Position numbers and translations under genes: made by a program
Notes under the pieces: generated by a model
The model's database searches: none
Seen by the model: the letters and a program-made list of their open reading frames with translations, nothing else
What the model was told of the DNA's origin: nothing
Origin: Sandarakinorhabdus limnophila DSM 17366
GTDB taxonomy: Bacteria > Pseudomonadota > Alphaproteobacteria > Sphingomonadales > Sphingomonadaceae
Reading direction: 5' to 3'
Assembly: GCF_000420765.1 (NCBI RefSeq)
Contig: NZ_ATVO01000010.1
Span: 62,001-126,000 of the forward strand
DNA: 64,000 nucleotides
Shown: positions 8,858-16,572 of the stretch, in pieces
Numbering within the stretch: the stretch's first letter is position 1
Layout: each line of letters opens with the position of its first letter

Positions 8858-9045
8858 ACGCCCAGCCTCGCCATCAGTTCGGCACGTTCCCGCGCGCTAC
8901 GCAGCATGGTGTACCGCTGGTGCAGACGCCGCACGATCCCGACGCGACGGCGCGTCGCCATCTCGACATCCAGCAGGCGCTTGACTTCGTCCTCCGGCAT
9001 GGACGTGAGCGCGGCAGCCAGCGACCGCCAATCAACCTTGTCCAT
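8854..9045 (-). CDS. Small hypothetical protein, phage-type context
   Basis: A 63-residue basic, helical protein (MDKVDWRSLAAALTSMPEDE, then RRRVGIVRRLHQRYTMLRSA) with no family I recognise. GGAG lies 11 bases before the ATG. Its stop overlaps the start of the DUF3310 fragment, and the two plus the Cys-rich gene form a three-gene minus-strand string typical of phage early regions. Nothing about its function can be said from sequence. Confidence 0.55.
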   Translation of the reverse strand: MDKVDWRSLAAALTSMPEDEVKRLLDVEMATRRRVGIVRRLHQRYTMLRSARERAELMARLGV

Positions 9046-9128
9046 TCTTCAACTTCTCCATTGCACAATACAGGACATGGCACGTTTTTCGTGAACGGCC
9101 GACCAGATGCGTTCGTCAATCGTTTTTT

Positions 9129-9260
9129 TCAGTCAGCATCACATAGACCTGCACGGCAGGGCGCTGGCCGCCCCCACAGTTCCGAGCACTCCGGGCAGAA
9201 CTGGTTCTGGCCCTCTGAAACAAAGCTCATCGGCAGAATGAAGAGCGTATCCCGCGGCAT
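9129..9260 (-). pseudogene. Possible DUF3088-like N-terminal fragment
   Basis: A 43-codon frame from ATG 9260, preceded by AGGATCAG. MPRDTLFILPMSF and FCPECSELWG resemble the N-terminus of DUF3088 proteins (DTLFLL...YCPxC...E), which normally exceed 100 residues. The match then ends in an unrelated Cys-rich tail and a stop. I read it as a remnant; the family assignment is from memory of the motif and is weak. The neighbouring bases 9046-9128 and 9261-9328 hold nothing I recognise. Confidence 0.3.
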
Positions 9261-9328
9261 CGGCTTTCTGATCCTCTTGTTGCGGGGCCATCCCGAGCGA
9301 AACAGCTCCCTTCGCGGCGGCTGAGCGG

Positions 9329-11038
9329 TCATTTGGTGGCCAGCCGCCACACACCGTCCCAACTGGCCGGCGGTGCGGCCATTAGCTGCCGGCAACGGGC
9401 CAGCAGGGCGATAGAGGGGCCATCATCGGGCAGCAGCGCCAGAGCGCGGGCAAAGCCGGCTTCGGCCGCGCTCCAGTTACCGGCGCGATAATGGGCAAGC
9501 GCCTCGGCATAGAAGCCGAACAGATCGGCCCGGTCGGCCGGCAGGCTATCGGCAAAGCCCGCCAGCTGATGGATCACCATCGGCTCGCTCTTGCCGCTCA
9601 CCATGATGGTGTCGATCTCGCGGGTGGCAATGGTCACGCCGGCCATGTCGGCGGTGGCGCCATCGATCAGCATCTTCGTGCCGTAAATTTTGTTGGTCGC
9701 TTCAAGCCGCGAACAGAAATTTACCGCATCGCCGATCACCGTGAAACTGCGGGCGTTGTTTGGCCCCACGCTGCCTACCACCACCTCACCGGTCGCCAGC
9801 GCGGCGCGGAAATCAATGCGCGGCACATCACGGCGCAGGCCTACTATATCGGGCACGCGGGCCTGAAAGGCATGCAACAGCGCCCGCTGGGCCAGCAGCG
9901 CAGTGCAGGCGGCGCGGGCTTGGGTAGCCGGATCGGCAAAGGGCGGCGCCCAGAAGGCCATGATCGCATCGCCGATATACTTGTCGACGATCCCGTTATG
10001 CTCGCGAATTGGACCGGTCATATCGCTGAAAAAGGCATTGAGCAAGGCAACAACGCTGCTGGGGGCCAGCCGCTCGCCAAGCCCAGTGAAGCCGACCAAA
10101 TCGGAAAAGTAGATGGTGGCAAGCTTTTTTTCACCGCCGGTTGCGCTTGCGCCGCCCTCGATTAGCCCAGAGACAACCCGCGGATCGATGAACTGGCCAA
10201 AGGTCTCCTTGATGCGGTCCTTTTCCTTCAGTTCGATCACCATGGCGTTGAAGGCGCGGGAAACATCACCGATCTCATCCCGCGTGGTGACTGTGACGTT
10301 AGCCTGATCTAGCTGGCCATCGCGGACCGCCCGGGCACCGGCCTGAAGGCGCAAAATGGGGCGGGTCAGGCCGCGGGCTACCAACCAGGCCAGTGGCATG
10401 CCGAGCAGCGTGGCAACCGCGATCATCAGGATATTGGCGCGCATGGCCTGTTCCTGATTGGCGGTGACGGCAAGGCCGATCTCGGTCACATAGGCTTTCA
10501 CCTCTGTATCAACGGCGGCCGACAGGCGCATCACGTCATCGGCCTGCGCCTGAACGTAAGCTAGTTCCACTGGGGTGGCTTCAAGCCGGCAGGCCGCCAG
10601 CGTGAGGCGCGACAAGCGGAGATGCTGGAACCGCAGCTCGGCGATCATCGGCTCCAGCCGCTGCAGCTTCATCCGGTCGCGTTCAAGAGCTGAGATGCGC
10701 GCTCCCAGCGCCCGGGCCGCTTCAGCCCGGAAGCCGACAATCTTACCAGCGCTGGCCTCGGAACGGGCGTCCACTTCGCAGGCCGCAACTGCGGTGGCAT
10801 CAGGCGTTGTGGTGCTAAATTTCGCGGTCACCCCCTGCTGACGGGTGATATCGCGCAGGTCGTTCAGCGCGCCGACCAGCGGAAAGAGCGAACGGCTCAA
10901 TGTCTCCAACTGGCGCTGCACGGACTGGCTCGACGATGCCGACCAGACCGAGGCTGCCGCCAGCATTACGAGCAGCAGCACGGCCATGCCAAAAATCTTG
11001 AAGCTGATAGAACGTAAGAGGCTAGCCATAGCCAACAT
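9329..11038 (-). CDS. Membrane-anchored class III adenylate/guanylate cyclase with HAMP
   Basis: A 569-residue protein. The frame is open upstream to 11344, but ATG 11038 (or 11029) directly precedes the membrane segment (MAVLLLVMLAAASVWS), so it is preferred. Order: TM1, a helical periplasmic region (about 40-210) rich in Arg/Leu, TM2 (ILMIAVATLLGMPLAWLVA), HAMP (RPILRLQAGARAVRDGQ...EIGDVSRAFNAM), then the class III catalytic domain. That domain has IYFSDLVGFT and KYIGDAIMAFW (metal Asp pair) and GPNNARSFTVIGDAVNFCSR. A TPR-like tail follows. It should make cAMP or cGMP in response to a periplasmic or membrane signal; nucleotide specificity was not assigned. A paralogue lies at 12905-15037. 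Confidence 0.88.
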   Translation of the reverse strand: MLAMASLLRSISFKIFGMAVLLLVMLAAASVWSASSSQSVQRQLETLSRSLFPLVGALNDLRDITRQQGVTAKFSTTTPDATAVAACEVDARSEASAGKIVGFRAEAARALGARISALERDRMKLQRLEPMIAELRFQHLRLSRLTLAACRLEATPVELAYVQAQADDVMRLSAAVDTEVKAYVTEIGLAVTANQEQAMRANILMIAVATLLGMPLAWLVARGLTRPILRLQAGARAVRDGQLDQANVTVTTRDEIGDVSRAFNAMVIELKEKDRIKETFGQFIDPRVVSGLIEGGASATGGEKKLATIYFSDLVGFTGLGERLAPSSVVALLNAFFSDMTGPIREHNGIVDKYIGDAIMAFWAPPFADPATQARAACTALLAQRALLHAFQARVPDIVGLRRDVPRIDFRAALATGEVVVGSVGPNNARSFTVIGDAVNFCSRLEATNKIYGTKMLIDGATADMAGVTIATREIDTIMVSGKSEPMVIHQLAGFADSLPADRADLFGFYAEALAHYRAGNWSAAEAGFARALALLPDDGPSIALLARCRQLMAAPPASWDGVWRLATK

Positions 11039-11187
11039 AGCCACGAGCGGCACTGCCTTACAAGCCGATATCCCGCATCCGGTAAGCTTGAGGTCATCTG
11101 GATCTTCGAGCAGTCGCACCTCTCCCGCCAATGGGACGCTGGACCAGCTCGGCATCACCCGGCCGTAATCCCCGCTGGATGAATGAG

Positions 11188-11400
11188 GTGGTCCCGGAAA
11201 ACCGGACACGGTGTTCGGCTGCTCCCGATCAGAGGGATGGACGGGAATGAAGCCCACGAGATAGCGCCACAGCGCGGACTTCAAGGCCAAGTTTGCGCTG
11301 GAGGCGATCCGCGTGGACCCGACGCTCGCGGCGCTGGGCAGCAAACACGGTAGCCCTGCTGATATTCAAGCGCTGAGACGCGATTACACTCGTCCGAGGT
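11188..11400 (+). mobile_element. IS3-family left end with decayed orfA
   Basis: Bases 11188-11210 (containing GGTCCCGGAAAACCGGACAC) look like an IS3-type terminal inverted repeat. An orfA follows from ATG 11247. After four codons the frame has TAG at 11262-11264, then continues RHSADFKAKFALEAIR and TLAALGSKHG, the helix-turn-helix start of IS3 OrfA transposases. Homology ends near 11400 and no orfB follows. This is a dead, truncated copy. Confidence 0.75.
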
Positions 11401-11494
11401 TGGGCTGCTGCTGCGTCGCCCAGCACCGACGCCGCCCATGTCGCCGTCCCCAAATCGATCGAAATCCTCTTTGCACGCCGAACCGCCCAAATTT

Positions 11495-11601
11495 GGACCC
11501 TCTGGTCTCTCTGACCCCTTTTCCTATACAGACCAGCCTGAGTTATCTGATTACTTTCAGTGCATATGTTAAGGAGAGAGGCCAGAGAGGCCAGAGGGTC
11601 C
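11495..11601 (+). repeat. Imperfect 22-bp inverted repeat around a 63-base AT-richer core
   Basis: Arm 11495-11516 (GGACCCTCTGGTCTCTCTGA...) is the reverse complement of arm 11580-11601 at 20 of 22 positions. The right arm is built from three near-copies of a 9-base unit (AGGCCAGAG, AGGCCAGAG, GGTCCAGAG). No gene lies within. It could be a structured transcript, a recombination site or the ends of a tiny non-autonomous element. The rest of 11401-11936 holds nothing I recognise. Confidence 0.6.
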
Positions 11602-11936
11602 AGAGTATGGTTACTGAACCGCAGTCGAGCACTTGGATGCGCCATTGGGCATATCAACAAGATCGGGCGCTCTGGGTAACGCACCGGGCAACATTGCCAC
11701 GTTTGGCAGCTGCGCATCGAAAAGCGCGGCGATCTGCAGCGCAGCGCTTCTTCGCGTCCTCGGGTTTGACGAGTGGGAAGAGCTATGGCAAATTAAATAC
11801 TAGCGGATGAGCATATCGTGGACGTCATCGGCGGGGAGCTTGCGGGATGTAGGCCTAGCGATGTGGTGCCGGAGGATATGGGAGCATCTTCTACAGCCGG
11901 CGCCTCTACGGTTAGGGCAGGCCAATGGAGAGATAA

Positions 11937-12308
11937 ATGCGCATTGCCAAACTTATCATGTTTTGCATTTTTGGCGTGGCAGCGATTCTGCCTTCGCCAG
12001 GGTTGGCTGATGGCAAGCAGAACTTCTCATTAGAAAACCGCACTGGCTACAAAATATCTGAAGTTTACGTTTCACCAGGCAAGGCGTCGACCTGGGAAGA
12101 AGACGTTCTCGGTGAAGATGAATTGGCAAATGAAGAAACCGTCACTATCCGTTTTTCGCGGTCAGATAAATCCTGTAATTGGGATTTAAAAGTTGTCTAT
12201 GATGACGGGGATACTTCCGAATGGGAAGATTTTGATCTTTGCAAAATTTCTATTATTCGTTTATTTTACAACAGAAAGAAAGGTACGAGCTGGGCTGAAA
12301 CGGAGTAG
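11937..12308 (+). CDS. Small secreted hypothetical protein
   Basis: A 123-residue protein with GGAGA seven bases before ATG. Residues 1-25 form a Sec signal peptide (MRIAKLIMFCIFGVAAILPS, cleavage near GLADG). The mature part begins NFSLENRTGYKISEVYVSPG, a pattern I associate with a family of small periplasmic beta-rich proteins of unknown function. Two cysteines (KSCNWDLKV, FDLCKIS) may form a disulphide. Base composition is clearly more AT-rich than the cyclase genes on either side, which suggests separate acquisition. No partner gene is adjacent. Confidence 0.7.
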   Translation: MRIAKLIMFCIFGVAAILPSPGLADGKQNFSLENRTGYKISEVYVSPGKASTWEEDVLGEDELANEETVTIRFSRSDKSCNWDLKVVYDDGDTSEWEDFDLCKISIIRLFYNRKKGTSWAETE

Positions 12309-12904
12309 AAACCATATTTTATAGCGCCAAAAGCGGGCTTTGAGCTCATGCACAACCCTGCCATCTGAAAGCAAGTCATCACGGTGAAGCTGACAATTAG
12401 TGCGCATATTTTCTAGGATAGCCCGTGGATGCAGGCAATGGCGTAATGCCTAGCCGTCGCCTCGCCCAGTTAGTTACAGCCAGCCAGTAGCATCGCTTTT
12501 GGCCAGTGCCGCAGCATCTCCCGGCAGTATTCGTCTAGGTGCTGGCCTTTGTCGGCCCGCCTCTTCATTGGTATGCTCAGCCCCTCCGATTGCTACGGAT
12601 CGCTGGCGGTCGCGGTACCTCTGCCGGCGCGCCTGCACATCTAGCCCTTATCAGGGACATTGTGCGAGGCTGCGCGTGGTTGGAGAAGCAGGGGGCAAGT
12701 CAGGTCAGATCAAGCGAGACGTGCTTGATCCGCTGGAGAACGCGTTTCCGAGTTTGGCTTCGCGGGGACAACAATGGGCATGCGAGGGCACAAACACTCT
12801 GAATACTGACATTCTCAGGTCAAATTGCGCTTAAGGGTTCCGCCTTCCCAGCAGTTGGAGGCACCGGCAAACACGACGCGGATCAACCCAGCCATTGCTC
12901 GCCA
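12309..12904. other. 596-base intergenic region
   Basis: No convincing gene. On the minus strand a 32-codon frame (12470-12568, MKRRADKGQHLDEYCREMLR) is preceded by GGAGGGG, but too far upstream, and has no recognised relatives. It is listed only as a possibility. Confidence 0.4.
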
Positions 12905-15037
12905 CTATTTCTGCTGCATCACCTCAGTACCGCTCCAGCCGGCCTCTGGCGGGGCAAGAGTATAACGCTCGGCGCGTTCCAGGAGCGTGTCGGCTGCAAG
13001 GTCTCCCGGGCGCAGGGCCGCTGCCGCCTGAAAATGCTGGCTCGCTGCCTCAACGGAGCCGGCCCAAAGGCAGGCAAGGCCCTGTTCATAGGCATCGCGC
13101 GCCTGAAGCCTGCTGGCGTCCACTTCTCCAGTGCGCCCCAGAAGTTCATAAACGACAGTTCCCTGCTGCCGGCCTTTTACGGCAACCCGGTCGAGGCGGC
13201 GCCATTCAAAGATATTGCCGGTTTCATCGCGCAGTTCTTCGGATGCCATGATCGACGTGCCATAAACCTTGTTCAGTCCCTCCAGCCGGCTGGCGAGGTT
13301 CACGGCATCACCCAGCGCGGTGTAGGCAAAGCGCTCCTGCGTGCCCATATTGCCGACGACGACGTCGCCAATGCCAAGTCCGATCCGCGCGCGAAACTCA
13401 ACCCGCTGCCCGGCGAACTGCGACAGGCGGTGCTGGGCATTAAGGGCAGACTGGCAGGCGCGAACGGCATGATCCGGCAGCGCCGATGGCGCGTTGTACA
13501 AGGCCATGATGCCGTCGCCCATGAACTTGTCGACAGTGCCGCCCTCATCAATGATGGCGCTGGTCATGAGCTCGAAATATTCTTTCATGGCCTCCACCAG
13601 ATCTTCTGGCGAGAGCCCCTCCGAAATCGCCGTGAAGTTTGCGATGTCGGAAAAATGGAGACTGAGGCGGCGGCGTTCGCCGCCAAGTGTTGCCTCTTGG
13701 CCGTCGGCTAGCAGGCTTCGCACCAGATCCTTGGGCACATAGTGACCAAAGGAACGCAGGCTCGCCTTCATGGACTCGATGGACAGATTGAGACTGGCGA
13801 TTTCGCGCACAATGGATCGCAAAGGCACCGTGCTGGAGAGATTGAACTGGCCGATGTCCTTGAACTCCCCCGTAATCGCGGAAACCCGGCGGGAAATGTT
13901 GCGGCTCACCAGGCCGATCAACAACAGCTCAATCGCAATGATCAGGATAATGATGGCAGCAATGTCACGATTGGTTTCCTTTAACCCGCCAATGAAATCG
14001 TCCGTCGGAGAGATCGTCAGTATCTCCCAGTCCTTGCCGAACTGTGACGGGAATGGCTTGCCAGCAACGATGAACTGCTGACCGGATTTATCAGTGAACA
14101 AATGGGGATGTTGAACGGCTTGGTCTCTGAGGCCGATGGCCTGCGTAAGCGTGGGATCAGCGATGTCGTTCAGGCTTGGCAGCGCCTCCTTCGCGGCGTT
14201 GCGGGGCACCATAAGGTCACGGTGGGACGCGGCGATAAGCCGGCCCGATTGATCATAGATCAGGGTGATGCTGTTGGCGCTCAGCCGATGTTCGTCGAGA
14301 TAGGCGGAGATGTTGGCGAGCGTGATGTTTGTGCCCACAAAGCCGACGAAGGCGCCGCCTGAAAAAACCGGCGTGCCAAGTGACATGACCAGAGAGCCTG
14401 TGTCGGGATTGATGGCCGGCTCGCCAAGGGCAAACCGGCCAGTTGCCTTGGCTGCCATGTAGTGGGGCAATTGGCGCAGATCGAGTTTGGTTGGCTCGGT
14501 ATAGGCGTTGCCCGTACCTTCACCCCAGGCTGCATAGAATGTTCGGTGGCGGACGCGGGCGGCACCGGGGGCATAGGCGTCGATATAACCGGCGTGCCAG
14601 TTTGCATTGCCGGGGATCAACGGGTCCGATCGGCGTCTGTCGGCGTCGATCCGCGAGACCACCCGGTGATAGCCATCCTCGAAACTTGTGTAGATGGCGT
14701 CGATATGGTCTGCGTCGATCAGGGCATGCCACAGCAGGTTGTTGGCGCTGTCTGCGCGGAATTGCCGGGGATTGGCAGCAGTAACCGCGGCGACAATCGC
14801 CATGTTGCGGGCAACGGAATCAATCAGTTCGACTGATGCCTGCTGTGTTTCAGCCATGTTGCGGTTGACCTGCCGCTCTAGGTTGGCGAGCGCCGAGCGT
14901 TCATTTTCCTGATAGCTGTACACAAGGATGCCCAGCAGTGGCGCCACGGCGAAGAGCGAAAACATCAGAAGCGTGACAACGCCAAAACTCAACTGAAAGC
15001 GCAAAGGCCGGGGCCCGAATGCGTGCGACTGGGACAT
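12905..15037 (-). CDS. dCACHE-sensor class III adenylate/guanylate cyclase
   Basis: A 710-residue protein from ATG 15037 with AAGG six bases upstream; a GTG at 15076 is the longer alternative. Order: TM1 (VVTLLMFSLFAVAPLLGILV), a large periplasmic dCACHE-like sensor (about 45-340, with YTSFEDGYHRVVSRID and SLGTPVFSGGAFVGFVGTNI), TM2 (IIILIIAIELLLIGLVS), a HAMP-like linker, and the class III cyclase domain. That domain has LHFSDIANFT, KFMGDGIMALYN and ERFAYTALGDAVNLASR. The tail is TPR-like. In the family the dCACHE domain binds small ligands outside and tunes cyclase activity. It is on the same strand as the cyclase at 9329, but about 1.9 kb apart, so not one operon. Confidence 0.88.
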   Translation of the reverse strand: MSQSHAFGPRPLRFQLSFGVVTLLMFSLFAVAPLLGILVYSYQENERSALANLERQVNRNMAETQQASVELIDSVARNMAIVAAVTAANPRQFRADSANNLLWHALIDADHIDAIYTSFEDGYHRVVSRIDADRRRSDPLIPGNANWHAGYIDAYAPGAARVRHRTFYAAWGEGTGNAYTEPTKLDLRQLPHYMAAKATGRFALGEPAINPDTGSLVMSLGTPVFSGGAFVGFVGTNITLANISAYLDEHRLSANSITLIYDQSGRLIAASHRDLMVPRNAAKEALPSLNDIADPTLTQAIGLRDQAVQHPHLFTDKSGQQFIVAGKPFPSQFGKDWEILTISPTDDFIGGLKETNRDIAAIIILIIAIELLLIGLVSRNISRRVSAITGEFKDIGQFNLSSTVPLRSIVREIASLNLSIESMKASLRSFGHYVPKDLVRSLLADGQEATLGGERRRLSLHFSDIANFTAISEGLSPEDLVEAMKEYFELMTSAIIDEGGTVDKFMGDGIMALYNAPSALPDHAVRACQSALNAQHRLSQFAGQRVEFRARIGLGIGDVVVGNMGTQERFAYTALGDAVNLASRLEGLNKVYGTSIMASEELRDETGNIFEWRRLDRVAVKGRQQGTVVYELLGRTGEVDASRLQARDAYEQGLACLWAGSVEAASQHFQAAAALRPGDLAADTLLERAERYTLAPPEAGWSGTEVMQQK

Positions 15038-15230
15038 TTTCAACCTTGGTGAAGAGGACTTGGGGAGATTATCCACCCCAAGTTTTGACGATCGGCGAGG
15101 CAGTGAGAGTTCACGTCAGGCTTGGCCCGGGGTGATTGGCATGCCGTATTGGCTTACAGCCCGGTAGAAGGGATATTTGACGGACATTGAGCATTGCGCG
15201 GTTGGCGCACAAAGCGAATGTATCAAGCAA

Positions 15231-15256
15231 GGTGGCGCGACTGCAGTCGCGCCACC
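15231..15256. repeat. Perfect 26-bp GC-rich palindrome
   Basis: GGTGGCGCGACTG is followed immediately by its exact reverse complement CAGTCGCGCCACC, with no loop. It lies 158 bases past the stop of the secreted-protein gene (minus strand) and upstream of the cyclase (minus strand). It has no adjacent T-run, so an intrinsic terminator is doubtful; a protein-binding palindrome or resolution site is equally possible. The rest of 15038-15414 (378 bases) shows no gene. Confidence 0.8.
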
Positions 15257-15414
15257 ACCCCCTTCAAATAGCTGCCAAAGCCGAACCCCACCTTGCCCCC
15301 CATCATTCCGCTGAGATGGTATCCGAGATTCCTTACTATATCCGATTTTATTTTTTGTTTTCGCGCCATAGGCACGTGACCTTTGTTTCGGATGCCATTC
15401 TAGCCAATATTATT

Positions 15415-15984
15415 TTACTGCACGGTGACAGCCGACTGCGTATAACCCGTCAATTCCCTACCCCTCGGAATCACAGCACTCTTGCCTGTAACGAACATCA
15501 AGCCCGCGGCAAAGAATACAGCGCCGAGCGCTGCAACAGTGTTTCCTTCCCCTTCCTGACGAAATTTTCCGTCAATGGGGATGATCTGCCCATTAAGGTC
15601 GATACGCCGAAGCGCAATTTCCATTTTTCCAGACTTTCCGAATACGCCCTTACCAGTCCGCATGGTCACTTCTCCAATCGCGGGCGTGCCGCTAGGAATA
15701 GCAGTTACGCCGTTAATCCGGACATCGTATGCGACAGTCAGTCTGAATGTGTGGCCAACCTTGATTTGGTCACCCTTTGACGAGAGTTCGTCGCTCATTC
15801 GAAGGATCACTTCAGTGTTCGATGGAATAACCACTTGTTGCGACGACGATCGCGAGGTTGACGCTGGCTGGTCGCTCGGCAGAGGCATCTGCTGCGCGGA
15901 TAAAGGTACGCCCGTACCCAGTACGCTCGTCAGCGCAATGACGGCATAAAGTCGGATTGAAGTCTTATCCAAACGTTTCGTCAT
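15415..15984 (-). CDS. Secreted hypothetical protein
   Basis: A 189-residue protein with a Sec signal peptide (about residues 1-31, RLYAVIALTSVLGTGVPLSA). A Ser/Gln-rich linker follows, then a beta-rich domain (VVIPSNTEVILRMSDELSSK, VRINGVTAIPSGTPAIGEVT) and a C-terminal hydrophobic segment (GNTVAALGAVFFAAGLMFVT, about 148-167). The IP-x-GT-x-I-GEV pattern recalls TrbI/SLBB-type beta barrels, but I do not assign a family. It is divergent from the XRE regulator, with only 26 bases between the starts, so the regulator might control it. Confidence 0.65.
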   Translation of the reverse strand: MTKRLDKTSIRLYAVIALTSVLGTGVPLSAQQMPLPSDQPASTSRSSSQQVVIPSNTEVILRMSDELSSKGDQIKVGHTFRLTVAYDVRINGVTAIPSGTPAIGEVTMRTGKGVFGKSGKMEIALRRIDLNGQIIPIDGKFRQEGEGNTVAALGAVFFAAGLMFVTGKSAVIPRGRELTGYTQSAVTVQ

Positions 15985-16010
15985 GTTGATAATGCCCTTT
16001 TTTTAACTCA

Positions 16011-16316
16011 ATGCTAACGAATTTCAGCCTTAATGGTCATTATAGTTCTTTGTTTTACAGTCGGCAACAGGGCGCGCTGTTGGGGGTGTCCAAAGAAAGA
16101 GACTGGTCCGCCGTATTGGGCGCAAACGTGCGTTCGCGACGAAAGGCGCTGCGAGTTACGCAAGAGGAGCTTGGATGCCGCGTAGGTGTGGATGTCCGAT
16201 ATTTAAGCGGGATTGAAAGAGGACAGGAGAACCCCTCTCTGAGGGTGATAATGGCGCTCTCACAAACCCTTGGCTGCTTACCAGCAGATTTGCTCGCTCT
16301 GACTTGGTCGCAGTGA
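16011..16316 (+). CDS. XRE-family helix-turn-helix regulator
   Basis: A 101-residue frame from ATG 16011. The true start may be GTG 16086, since the conserved part begins VSKERDWSAVLGANVRSRRK and neither start has a clear ribosome site. The HTH is RVTQEELGCRVGVDVRYLSG followed by IERGQENPSLRVIMALSQTL, typical of Xre/Cro single-domain regulators. There is no ligand domain. It is divergent from the secreted protein at 15415-15984. Confidence 0.85.
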   Translation: MLTNFSLNGHYSSLFYSRQQGALLGVSKERDWSAVLGANVRSRRKALRVTQEELGCRVGVDVRYLSGIERGQENPSLRVIMALSQTLGCLPADLLALTWSQ

Positions 16317-16402
16317 ACCGATTTTTTCGTGCGTGATCCTGCCCTGCCCCGTTTTGATTGGGCCAAAATCTGGAAAAGGCTCGGCCACGAACAAGGAATG
16401 GG

Positions 16403-16543
16403 ATGGCGAGGAAACACACGCCAGAGGCGATCGTCGGCAGGCTGCGTGCAGCGGAGATCGGGCTGGCACTGGGCAGAACTGGTGCCGATGCGTGTCGCCG
16501 GATCGGCATCACCGAACCGCGCTACAACCGCCGGCGCAAGTGA
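16403..16543 (+). mobile_element. IS3-family orfA stump
   Basis: A 46-codon frame (MARKHTPEAIVGRLRAAEIG, then CRRIGITEPRYNRRRK). This is the first half of an IS3/IS407-type OrfA, whose canonical form is HTPEQI...LREAEV...CRxLGVSExTYYRW. It stops exactly where the family continues into the leucine zipper, and no orfB follows. It is not the same orfA type as the remnant at 11247. Confidence 0.75.
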
Positions 16544-16572
16544 TCGGCCCTCACTGAGGGCGATCTGCCCGC

